From positions 7,889,501 through 7,953,500 of the forward strand of contig OU612074.1 of assembly GCA_914767715.1 (NCBI GenBank): a stretch of 64,000 nt of DNA, read 5' to 3'. The notes under the pieces were generated by a model. That model did no database searches. It was not told where the DNA came from and saw only the letters and a list, made by a program, of their open reading frames with translations. This stretch comes from Membranipora membranacea. Lineage: Eukaryota; Bryozoa; Gymnolaemata; Cheilostomatida; Membraniporidae. Positions 48,385 to 59,099 of the stretch are shown piece after piece. Positions within the stretch are counted from its first letter, which is position 1; every line of letters begins with the position of its first letter. A program made the translations under genes and the position numbers.

Positions 48385-48625
48385 TAGCTTCTCAACCTAT
48401 TGGCTAATATCTAAGTGTCGCTGCCAATGGCTGATTACTGCAAATTTCAGTTTTGGCAGCTTGCTGCACACTCAGTTCAGGAGGTTTTTCATGGCCTCTC
48501 ACTACTAGGATGCATCTAGGTTTTCTTGGATGTATCATATTCTCAGTATGAGGATTTAGGGCATCTTGTCTCCCTCATTAGGGGTGGCCTTATCTTCTGA
48601 TTCTTACTAAACAGCAAGAAACATA
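48385..48625 (-). repeat. Interspersed repeat X, copy 2
   Basis: Inverted match to 14341-14560. Confidence 0.75.
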
Positions 48626-49045
48626 GTTCAGCTGCGTTATAAGCTTTGGGTCATTGAATTAGGCATCAGGGGAGAGAAATTGTATATTCAGACAAACAGT
48701 CTGCAACAGCTGACTTCACACACTCATCACTTTAGTCATGGATTTCAATTTTGCTCGATATATTAATATATTGTCAAAGTTGGATAATCTGACAATGTGT
48801 GACGATGGCATGTCAATTATCAAAACCATTCTGTCAAGCTTATGATCTGAAATCAGGTAAAATGCAGTTAAAAACATTGAAACTATGACTTATGTTGTCA
48901 TATTTAGTTGCCAAAATGTATAATTATTTCTGGTTTTTTATACCTTAATATATAATATGCTTATTCATCGCTTTACCTCAATAGCAAATCTAATTTTAGA
49001 GTAGTCACAGCGTAAAGCCACCGAATCTGAGGACAAAAATTTAGG

Positions 49046-51888
49046 ATGATGGGTGATGTTGGGGAATCTCTAACACTACTAGAATCATCCTCCCTTCAAC
49101 TGCAAGTCTCAGATCTTGTGAACGATAAACATGTAAGGAGTGTTAGAGAAAAAATCTGGCCGTATCTGGTGCTAGTAAGTTCATTCCTGAGTTACATTCT
49201 TACAGCAGGGTTTAACTCCGGAGTTGTTGGTGTTATTACTGTGGCTATCAGTACTAGGTTTGATATACCACTGGATGAAGCCAGCTGGGCAGCAGCTATT
49301 CACACGGCTTTCATACTGATAACAGGTTAGTGACAAGTGAGCAACATAATCATGTATGAGAGATAAGCCACAGTATTTATGGTCATGGGAATTTCCAGAG
49401 AGGTGGTCTGTTTTTTGCAAAGGGCGACTAAATTCTTTCTGTTCTTCCTGCCTTTTTCCTTGAACAGTGTTAGAATCAACCTGCTGGGCATTATTTGAAT
49501 TGTAATCTTTTAGAGTCTTGTGGTCTGATATCTTATGGCACATTGGGTTGTGTTGTGCAGCTGGATGTGCACTACTGTCTTGTAAACAGAGATAACAAAT
49601 TAAATACCTGATCACATATTAAACCTGACATAGAGAGAACTTAAGAAGTGAATTAATATAGGAAGCGCTTAGCGGCCTCCATTATACCGAATTAATTCAG
49701 GGTGTACAACACTTTGCTGCCTCGATTACTTATAAGGCTGAGCTACTATGACAGAAGATTCTATTAATTTCATAGGACCAATATCAGCCCTTTTGACCAG
49801 AATGATCAGTATAAGGAGGATTCAGCTTCTGGGAGCACTGCTAGCTATTGCTGGACAAGGATTGTGTGGTTTTGCAACTAAGCCCTGGCATGTTGTATTA
49901 CTCTTTGGGGTTGTGAACGGTTAGTACCATAGACCTTTAGATTGTCTCATTGAGACCCATAATTTTATTTTTGGCAATACTTCAAGCTTTCATTATTTAA
50001 TGCCTACTGAATGCTCAATAAAGGATGTAATTGACTACACACATAATTTTATTTGGCAAGTGTTTAGGGTACTAAAACATCCACATGTCATCTTGCTTTG
50101 GCTGCAGATTCAAACATAGATATTTGGTTAATCTAATCAACCGTAGTTATTTTATGCTTGCAGATAACCGATATCAATTTTTTTGTTTTTGACAGGTGCA
50201 GGGTTTTCACTGATCCGGGGAGCCCTAATTGCAATCTTAGTTTATCATTTCAACAAAACAAAACTGCAATTAGCAACAGGTTTTGTAATGTTGGGGTTTT
50301 CTGTTGGTTTCATGATCGCACCCATGCCATGTGGCTGGCTATTTGCTACCTATGGATTCAACCAAGCAATGTTCTTACTGTCACCTCTTATACTGGTCAA
50401 TCTTCTTGGAGTGATATTTTTTACACAAGACAGTGGTTTTGTACCGAAAGAAAATCTTCCGGAAAGCAAGACCATCTCTGAAAGTTTAAAACTTTTAGCA
50501 ATTGACCAAAAAGTAAGATTACAGCTGTATTTGTAACCTGTGACTGAAATGTAATAACCTTCAATCATTTTTCAACAATGAGCATTGCATGGATATTTAA
50601 ATTTAATGTCCCTACTCCTGTATATAAACTCTTGCAGGAATATGGTCCAAAAAAGTGAATAGATGGATAATAATAATGATTGAATATGGTTCAGTTTGAT
50701 CCTTCAAACACTACCACATACTTATGGAGGTTTTCCTATATACAGCTTTTGATTCAGAACTACTTAATAGCTTGCAAGTGAGACTTGAGTTGCAATACGC
50801 ATATGGGATGATAATCATGCTACTTAAACAAATTAAGCTTTGAGTTTAGTGATTGCCTCACCAACCAGTTACATTTGATTATTGACCTTACCTGAGTGAG
50901 ATTTGCATTGTATTATTTTTTATGACTTACAATATTTATAGAGATCTCACAAATTCCCTCCAGGCTACTTCAATTTGAAACAAACATGAGCTTATTTTTT
51001 TAGGTTTGGGCATATGCATGGCATGGATTCTTCAGAAAATTTGGGTTGTCTGGGTTTTTCACAGTAATCGAAAATTTTGCAATGAATTACCTATCTATGG
51101 CATTGGCTGAAGCAGGAAGTGGGCCGGCCATGTTTGGAGTGATGTCGATGGCTGGAAATATTTTTATCCTTATGACATATATCCTGAAACTGGAGTACAG
51201 TACCCTAGTACCGTACTCAATCACTGGTATTGCAGCGGGAGTGTGTATGGGTATAGCGGTACAAGCCTCAAGTAAGGTAAGTTGTAGCACAGGGCTAAGC
51301 TAACTATGCTAAACATCAATCTCATATAAGCAAGCTCACTTGTCATTCAAGATTTCACTCTAAATTTTTATCAAAATTTTTGTAATTAAGATAATATTGT
51401 TATCAATTACAGACCAGTTACCTGATTATAATCGGTGCATCTGGTTTATGCTACGGCTTGCAGAAAGGAAATTCCGTCAATTTGGCAACTGAGTTAGTTG
51501 GTACTGGTGATATGGCTTTAGCCTTTGGACTTGAAACATTGATGGAAGGGATTGGAGGTCTAACTGGTCCTCCTTCAGCAGGTAATTAACTAATTGATTG
51601 AGATATTAAAGCATTCATACACCATTACACTTTTTTTATTCAGTATTTATTTCAATTTATATACACAACAGAAAATCTTTGCTATGCGCGTACATACACC
51701 TAATTATTTTAGGTTATGTAGCAGTTAATAAGAGTATAAAGTCTGGTGTTCTGCTTTCTGGAGTTATGGTGACTCTCTCAGGTGTTGTGATAGGATTGGT
51801 GATTTGCTCCAGAATCATCAGAACAATAAAAGAATGGTGCGGTTCACAAGGCAGCAAACCAATATCTGAGTTGGGAGCAGATGATTGA
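49046..51888 (+). CDS. SLC16-like (monocarboxylate-type) MFS transporter, 6 exons, 452 aa
   Basis: Predicted 12-helix plasma-membrane transporter; substrate unknown, monocarboxylates or related small acids by family. Exons: 49046-49325, 49776-49919, 50196-50512, 51004-51276, 51413-51581, 51713-51888. All junctions are GT-AG, phases agree, and the sum is 1359 nt. Family features in order: VGVITVAISTRFDIPLDEASW around TM1 and the TM1-2 loop, GPISALLTRM, GAGFSLIRGALIAILVYHFN, LATGFVMLGFSVGF, a hydrophilic central loop (exon 3 end) joining the two six-helix halves, and LTGPPSAGYV near TM11, as in monocarboxylate transporters. The canonical D-G-(G/S)-(W/F)-W start motif of SLC16 is not evident. 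Two ATGs (49046, 49049) sit together; either may be used. At least four decayed exon copies of the same family lie within 9 kb. Confidence 0.88.
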
Positions 51889-52849
51889 AACTCTGTAATT
51901 TAAAATTTAGGTGTGGGCCAAGACTTGTAGCCTGCATGCTAGGCAAGCCTTGTTGAAGAGAACAGCATACTTTTACTGACTTGCAATACAAGTTATCTAT
52001 GGGCAAACTAGAGTGGAATCCCCATTGTAACGTTGATGATGGCCAGGTTTCCTGCAACTCAATAACACATTAATATTATTTATTAAAGTGAATTTTTGTT
52101 TCAATAATCCACAAAACTTCAGTTTTGTGTAAACCCATATCCAGTGCCCCATATCACTAGTAATTCTAGTTGACCTCATTGCATCTTGAGTTATCACAAG
52201 TACACAAGCAGGTTATAAATGAAGCAAACAATATTGGCCAATGATTGTCATAAAAGCCTACTAATGATTCCTGCCACAATCATGCTGTAATAGACAGTTT
52301 TCTGAGCTCTTATTTATGCCAAACCCCAAACCCCAAACCCCTGCTGAAAGAGGGTTTTATTGAAAACCATTAATGTTAGGATAAAAATGATTTTTGATTC
52401 AGAGTCTGCACCATTGAAAACCCTAAATCATTGGAGGCTTGAATGTTGATAAATCTTAGTTTTAGTGACGAAACTCAGGAAAGATTCTGCCGAATTGTCC
52501 GCAAAACAGGCAGAAAATGCTATAATTGACTATCCAAATACTAAAATTATTTCCCAAACTAAGTCCATATGAGTTTTCAATGTTGCAGATTCTGAATCAA
52601 AAATAATTTTTATCCTATTATAAGCGGTTTTCAAGATTAGCCTCTTTTCAGCACGTTTCTCCTATGCGGCGCGGGTTAAAAGTACCAAACTGGAGAGAGG
52701 CCAACTCCAAATTGAGGCCTAAATCAGAGCTCAGAAAACTGTCTATTTCTGGCGGGTTCACCGATGGGATTATTTTCACGCTGGGCACAGTAATGGTAAT
52801 GCATTATCCGATAATTTTCTGTAATCTATTCATTCATGCTGTAACACAA
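51889..52849. other. 3' flank of the transporter
   Basis: No exon recognised. It contains (CCAAACC) short repeats near 52320 and an imperfect inverted pair (ATAAAAATGATTTTTGATTC near 52382 and its complement near 52600). Confidence 0.5.
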
Positions 52850-52867
52850 GATTAATCGAATCCGCCC

Positions 52868-53265
52868 CGTTTTCCCAATGTCATTTTCCCACCAAGCCAT
52901 TTTCCCACCTCCCATTATTCCACTCTGCCGTTTTCCCACCTGGACATTTTCCCACCTGGACATTTTCCCACCGAGCCACTTTCCCACCTGGTTGATTTTC
53001 CACTGTGCCATTTTCCCACCTGCACGTTTTCCCAGCAATCTATTTTCCCACCTGGACGTTTTCCCACCAATCCATTTTTCCACCTAGACATTTGCTCAAA
53101 AAGCCATTTTCCCACCAGGCCGTTTTCCCAAAAAGCCGTTTTCTCTAAAATACAATGTCCCACCAAACAATTTTCCCAACAGGACAATTCACCACAGTGC
53201 TGTTTTCCCACCATAAACAAATTTTCACCGCATAGTTTTCCCTTCGTAGCCTTTTTTCCCAGGCT
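52868..53265 (+). repeat. Left TTTTCCCACC minisatellite array
   Basis: About 20 units of near 19 bp (core TTTTCCCACC, spacers such as TGGACA, AAGCCA). Inverted partner at 56578-56846. Translations of this array are repeat artefacts. Confidence 0.95.
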
Positions 53266-53942
53266 TAGCTGTTCACATTTCACAAATACGATAACAATGT
53301 TCACATCCAGCCAACGCTGGAAAATTTAGCTTTGGAAATGGAGATGTGAGTTCATTTTATTAGAAGCGGTATGATTTTGAATTGAGTTTCCTATTGCACA
53401 TGTTTATCCAAGTGGTTGATTTCATCAAAATTACCTCCTTTTTATAAACTTCTTTTTCGACAAAACAAATTAATCGTACCTATGCCAATTCTCAAAAGTT
53501 TTGAACCATTGAACCATTTAATCATCGCCCAGGCTGAAGAGATTATCATAGTAATGGTTATTGGCTGTATCACTCTACAAAATCAAGCTTACATCGTATT
53601 ATGTTATCCACCACATGGCTTTTGGTAAAGATTGTTTTACTGGTTTACAAGCTTTTATCAATAAAAAAAACAATGTAAAAAAAATTCTCACTCTTTTTAT
53701 TTTCACGCACACAATCCTTAAGGAGATGACAATGAATATTATTCAAGTTTTAACAATTATTTGCTTTGACCAGGGACCCTTCCTGCTTTTACCATATCAA
53801 CAGTTTGAAACATAAGAATTGTTTCCACTTGTAAAGGGAAGGGACAACTACCTGCAATACTAAATACAATTGGTGATCACCAATAAGCATGGACATATAT
53901 GATTGCATTGAAGAATCTGTGCTGTTAAATTAGGATGACCAT

Positions 53943-54600
53943 CTAAAGCAGACAAGGCATAGATGATACTTGTTTAATTATACTTGTAAGCTTTGAAATA
54001 GGACGAGTATACTCTCTACGGATACCGTTAGAATCTATGGTCGATACTCTGACAGAGCGTACCAAACCGTCAGCACTTGGAAATGTGTTCACTACTCTAC
54101 CGATTTTCCACTCTAACCTACTACACTCCTCATGCAGGATTACTATATCATCTACAGAAATATTGCGCTTGGTTTTGATCCATTTCTGTCTGATTTGCAT
54201 TTGCTGGACATATTCCTTCTTCCATCTCTGCCAGAATTTGTCTACGAGCAGTTGAACTGCTCTCCACCTCTTTCTGGCGTAGATAACAGAATCGGAGGAT
54301 GAACCTGGCATTGGGAGAATAACTGGATGTTTTTCTGAGTCTAACATAGCTGATAGTTTCATGCGTCCACCTACACAGAGCAAAGCATCATCATCAACAA
54401 AACAATCTAGGCACCAGAGTGAGCTTGTTTTATCCAAAACTTCACCAGATCTGTATTTCCCTACCGAGCTTTTGTAAGCATATCTATACACAGATTGTTG
54501 TGGTGCAACTTGGTTGTACACTCTGTTCTCTGTACTCTGTTGAGAAATACAAATTTTGAAACGTAGGTAATTGACAAATATGTATTTGCGAAATATTGTC
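53943..54600 (-). mobile_element. Bel/Pao retrotransposon remnant, integrase region with core deleted
   Basis: The minus-strand frame joins CVGGRMKLSAML and KHPVILP (start of the integrase zinc-binding region) directly to YARKRWRAVQLLVDKFW, KKEYVQQMQ, DDIVILHEE and EWKIGRV, ending RREYTRPISKL. The second half is the Pao integrase C-terminal domain (DUF5641 type). The whole catalytic DDE core between the two is missing, with the frame kept. No LTRs or other pol domains are nearby, so this is a dead fragment. Confidence 0.82.
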
Positions 54601-55035
54601 ATTATAGCACTGCTTTTTGCCTCTAGCTATTAAAAATAATAAAAGGAAACCCCATGTTGAAACAGGGGACATGTTCAATACTTGCCCCAACTCTTTTCCT
54701 TGTGTTCATCAACAATAATTACACAACAAAAACAAAATTGATAAGCAACTTTAATATCAATAAATTTCATCTTAATTTATAGGAATTATGCTGGCTCCTT
54801 TATCGCATAATGAGATCATCAGACAATCACTGAAACTGAACATCCTGCTGTAGTTGGAAAACTTGTGAGTCATGTCAAACCATCCAGTTTTAGTACGGAT
54901 TAATTGATTGAAAACCAATAGTTTTAACAATTATATCCGATCCCCACCAAGAATTGGCAAAACAAAAATAATTATTTGAGATCAAATTCTTGTTAAAATA
55001 CAAATCGGCATATCAGGTCATGTACCCTAGGATTT

Positions 55036-56240
55036 GCTCATATCATATGCTGGTATGTGCAGGGGAATGGAATGCACGTCGGCTGGAATGAACGCCGACA
55101 TGGTTGAAATTAGCTGGAATGAACATAGACTGGTATGAAAGTCGAAAATCCTGGAATGAATGTAGAAAGTGCTGGATTGAATTTCGACTACATAAGTATA
55201 TAGAATCAACGCAAGAGAAACTCCCAAAAATAATTGTGTAAATTAATGATGATAATTCACAAAGGCACTCACATCTGTTTATGATGATGGTTAATAAATT
55301 TCTGATGGCTAGATGGAATCGAGCAGGAATTTAGTGCAAAAGCTGAAATGGTTATGAAGTACTGAAAGAGAAACAGTGACCCTCTGTATATTTCATCAGC
55401 TGAACAATGTTCAAGCATTAACAAAATCAGGTGCAACTCATGAATCGAAGTAGTTTACACCTTGGTTCACTGTTATCTGTGATGGACATTCATTTTTTTG
55501 TAATGGTAATTGTGACAGTGCACATTGTTTTCCCTGCAGGCTGTCCACCTGTCGTCATTTATCGAAATAGTTTACCTGTATCACCAATGTGGTACAGATA
55601 TCACATCCGTTATGTCTGTGACAAGAACATAAAATGTGTTTTTATCTATCACCTATGTACATTGTATGGACATATACGTAAATCATGTCGCAATTCAATC
55701 GATGACGTCATATCAACTGCTAGTTTTTTAGCTGACTGTCAAGTCCCATCACTGTCAGAGGTTTTCAATTGAGTTTTTTAAAAACCTTTTTCTTAAAATG
55801 ACTCTACAAACCTACTCACATTAGGGCGCTACCACAAAGGTAGAATAGAGCTACAGAGGAGAGGTGGGAAATTTCCCACTCTCCCCCAACGAACTTAGCT
55901 TGTCAAGACCGGCTACCAGTATCAAACATAATAAATATAAATAGTACCAAATGTGCAGCACATGTGGTTTAGCATGGCAATATTGAATTACCTTGGCATA
56001 ATCACAATTTATAAATTTAAACCAAACTTTGATTGTGACATGCATTGCTATAGTTATTGTTTATAAGATATATGCTGGTTTTTTATAACACAATTATTTT
56101 GGGGAGTTGCTCTCCTGTTGGCTCTTTATACCAACTAATGTAGTCGACATTCAATCCAGCACATTCTACTTTCATACCAGATCCGTTCATTCCAGTTAGT
56201 TACATCCCAGCGACATTTGTTCCAGTCGACATTCTTGCCA
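55036..56240. mobile_element. 1.2 kb nested inverted-array element (CTGGAATGAACGTCGA units)
   Basis: The left end (about 55036-55250) contains repeated GCTGGAATGAAC, CTGGTATGAAAG and TGCTGGATTGAATTTCGAC, then GACTACATAAG and AACTCCCAAAAATAATTGTG. The right end (about 56090-56240) carries the same blocks in reverse order and complement. The interior has one open frame (55431-55772) without recognised motifs. It lies inside the 4.0 kb element. The exact boundary and target duplication are unclear. Confidence 0.75.
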
Positions 56241-56577
56241 AGATTCTGTGTGCAATTTCTGTTTACAAACAAGCGCCCCCATAAATCTGACAACAGTTCC
56301 TTAGGTGAACACAACTATGCGTTATTACAAGGAATTGTACAAGAGCAAAATTGTGAAAAATCATAAGAAAACTGTTCATTTTTATCACCTCGAATAGCAT
56401 TTTTAACACCAGCGGTCGTAAACTTTAGGATTTAAGAATAAAAAATGAACAACAAAACTTTTACGACGAGACTCTAACATTACATTCAATTAACATTTTT
56501 AATGTCTGAAAAAGAGCAGAAGGAAAAGAAACAAGAAAATAGCCAGAAGCTACCAGCGTTCATTTAAAAAAAGCATT

Positions 56578-56846
56578 AGTGGGAAAATGGCAAGTGAGAA
56601 AATGTCCGGGTGGAAAAATGGATTGGTGAGAAAACGTCAAGGTGGGAAAACAGCTTGGTGAGAAAATATCATGGTGGGAAAACAGATTGGTGGGAAAACA
56701 TTCCGGTGAGAAACTGGATCAGTGAGGAATCGTCCTGGTGGGAAAACGGATATGTGGGAAAATTTTCTGGTGGGAATATAGCTCGGTCGGAATAAAGCTT
56801 GGAGGGAAAATGGCTTGGTGGGAAAATGGCATTGGGAAAATGTCAG
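56578..56846 (-). repeat. Right GGTGGGAAAA minisatellite array
   Basis: Inverted partner of 52868-53265, about 14 units, ending GGCATTGGGAAAATG. Confidence 0.95.
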
Positions 56847-56860
56847 GATACCGATTAATC

Positions 56861-57870
56861 ACCCCTTAATTACCTTACCAGTCAAATAGAGGGGATAACT
56901 TGTATCTTAACAAATCTTTGTCACTTGTTAAATTCCTTGGACTTTAACATAAACAAGGGTTAGAAGCCTGAGCTTATCACCAAGGAATGCCTACTGCTAA
57001 AGCTTGGAACGACCTCTTTATCAAAATGGCCAGTGTATTTAAACTGCTTTTTAGCTGACGTCTCTTTTATAATAATGGTAAATTTGTGACCTACTGTGAT
57101 GACACTATACTATTAATTGCATTTTCTGTACTGACAGATCTAATTTATTTATTTAGTTTTTTTTTACTTTATTTTGACCGATCAATGTCCATATCCGACA
57201 AATCAGACTATGTCAACAAAAGAATGAAGGATTAACAAAAATGCATGAAAAGGCTCCTTGAGAATAGTGAGGTTTGAGAATGATTATTAAGGAGTCGTCC
57301 ATGTGAGTCTTTGATGGCTGCTGGTATTAATTGGTAGAGAAAATGAAGTGGATTTTGTTTCATACAGTAAATTGTATGTAGATCGATGAAGTAATCACAG
57401 ACCAGAGCAATAAGTTTGGTTAATTAATAAAGTGGCCAAATATAAATAAATAATTATTGTAATCATAAAACTTATGTCAATGATTATTTAGATGATTAAT
57501 CAGGCTCAGGTTTGTTATGATTAGAATCATTAAAAAAAGGACAACATACAGTGTGCTTTGTTTCATAAGACTTAGAGAAAGTTAGATCATTTTGTGCTAG
57601 GAGACCTAATGCAATGTATTAGCCCAAACCTCATAACTTTAAATTCTTATACCTTATATGGCCTTCTATGGAGATGACGACTGCACCGAGATGCGTGCTT
57701 AGGAAGAGGTTGTATAGTGACGACTAGGTTTTCCAAATCAGCCATCCACTTTGGTAAAAACAGCCTTTTCGGCCTCATTTCTCCGATAAAATGACACAAT
57801 GTCATCCAATCACGTTTTTGATGAGCTATTAGCGATCAGTAGCTCAACAGCTTTCTAACGGTATATTATT
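56861..57870. other. Gene-free interval
   Basis: No exon, repeat or element recognised between the foldback element and the transporter relic. Confidence 0.5.
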
Positions 57871-58032
57871 AAATGTCCAAATCGGTCAACACTGGTATCA
57901 TAACCAGCATTATCCTCTCAGGGGTTATGGCTTCCCTCGCAGGCATTGTAACTGGATTGGTGACACTTTCGAAAATGATCAGTTAGATTAAAACTAAATG
58001 TTATACACAGGACATTAAACCATCTTGAGAGA
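57871..58032 (+). pseudogene. Relic of transporter exon 6
   Basis: The frame reads SKSVNTGI, ILSGVMASLAGIVTGL, VTLSKMIS, stop (TAG 57984-57986), IKTKCYTQDIKPS, stop. It matches NKSIKSGV, LLSGVMVTLSGVVIGL and VICSRIIRTIKEW of the intact last exon (51713-51888), with a 9-nt insertion and two stops. No other exon of this copy is seen nearby. Confidence 0.82.
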
Positions 58033-58454
58033 TGGGATCTGTTCATTGACACTATACAGTGAAATTTGAATTACATAATTTAGGTGTTCAGCTCTGTACA
58101 CACGGCAAATGAAAACAAACAAGATGGTGGCCTAACAACTTCTACGGGCTTTGATGGCATCGAGCGTTCAATCGAAATAATTTTGAATGAATACAATTGT
58201 GATCAGAATAAAGCTCTTCATTGCTTCATAGAAATATGATATAATTGCCCTTGTTTTTGTTGCTTTTTAGACTATTATACCCAATATTTTCATTAAATTA
58301 TTGAATCAATGATACAAGGGATGCGAAAAAAAGCTTAACAACCTACTCCCGTTTTTTCCAAATTGCCAAGCTTTGTACCTATATCCTGCGTGGTCCTTAA
58401 TTCTTATGGTACCAAACTCAAACTCTACCTTTCCTATCTACTTTATAACATTAC

Positions 58455-58670
58455 CACAGTTTAGAGAAAAGAGTTGCTGGAATATCCAAACCCACTCAGC
58501 ACCCTCATTATTGGCCACAAAGACCAGAGTGTCAGAAGTTTCAAGCAGCTGTCTTTTTTGGTATTTGAGTAGTACAGTTGTCCATTGGTGCCACAAATTT
58601 AGGCAGTCAACTCTCCTTGTGTGAGCGCATAACTCCAATTTGAGGGAATGTAAATGTGCTTCAATTGGGT
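58455..58670 (-). CDS. Candidate internal exon of an unidentified protein
   Basis: An acceptor TTTTACAACAG precedes 58670, and TGTG|GTAATG gives a donor after 58455 (phase 1 in, phase 1 out). The 71 complete codons include EAHLHSLKLELCAHTRRVD, NLWHQWTTVLLKYQKRQLL and ETSDTLVFVANNEGAEW, which has the composition of a globular protein. No family recognised. It could belong with the exons at 42696-43597 on the same strand (phases fit), but that would place the transporter inside a 15 kb intron. Confidence 0.35.
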
Positions 58671-59099
58671 CTGTTGTAAAACAATTGCAGTTCAATTTAA
58701 TTTATAAGATACTAAACAATCATTAATTTTCTTCTCATCGTTCGAACTTCAAAAATGTAGTTGAATCTTCGCTCTGAAGGCAGGTTCATTAAGTTAGGAT
58801 CATAAAACATGCTTGCATTCGTCATACAAGCTAGTTTGACCTATTAAAGGATATTTTCTTGTATTATATTTATCATAACTCTCTCTGGTCTCGTAAGTGA
58901 CCCAATATAGAAATGTTATGTTCTTTACAATGAGATAAATTACCATCTCTATACTGCGATGGAAAAAACAAATATTTTTCCACCTAAATCAGCTCTTTGG
59001 TTTCTTGAGGTTGATCGTATGTCAAATATTCCCAAAAAAGTGGTGCTTAAAGTTTTATCTAGACAGCTAGAAATGATTTTGGGCAATATGCAACACTGC

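Larger units (their letters stand above)
44657..49045. other. Gene-poor interval upstream of the transporter
   Basis: It holds a transporter exon 1 fragment (45148-45238) and repeat X copy 2. Several open frames (45691-45422 minus; 46865-47122 plus) have no recognised motif and no convincing splice context. Confidence 0.45.
52850..56860. mobile_element. 4.0 kb foldback-like element with TTTTCCCACC array termini
   Basis: The outer ends are inverted copies: left TTTTCCCAATGTCATTTTCC and right, read in reverse, TTTTCCCAATGCCATTTTCC. Both sides continue for about 270-400 bp as degenerate 19-bp units with core TTTTCCCACC. Each end abuts GATTAATC (52850-52857 and 56853-56860), which may be an 8-bp target duplication or a TTAA-centred one; the motif is palindromic, so duplication and terminal repeat cannot be told apart. 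The interior carries a Pao remnant and a nested element but no recognisable transposase. The layout resembles foldback-type elements. Confidence 0.72.

Noticed and set aside
49181-49615. 144-aa minus-strand open frame
   Set aside because: Antisense shadow of transporter exon 1 and intron 1.
52826-53304. Open frames with GGKM/WEN-type repeats, also at 56610-56795
   Set aside because: Translations of the TTTTCCCACC minisatellite on either strand.
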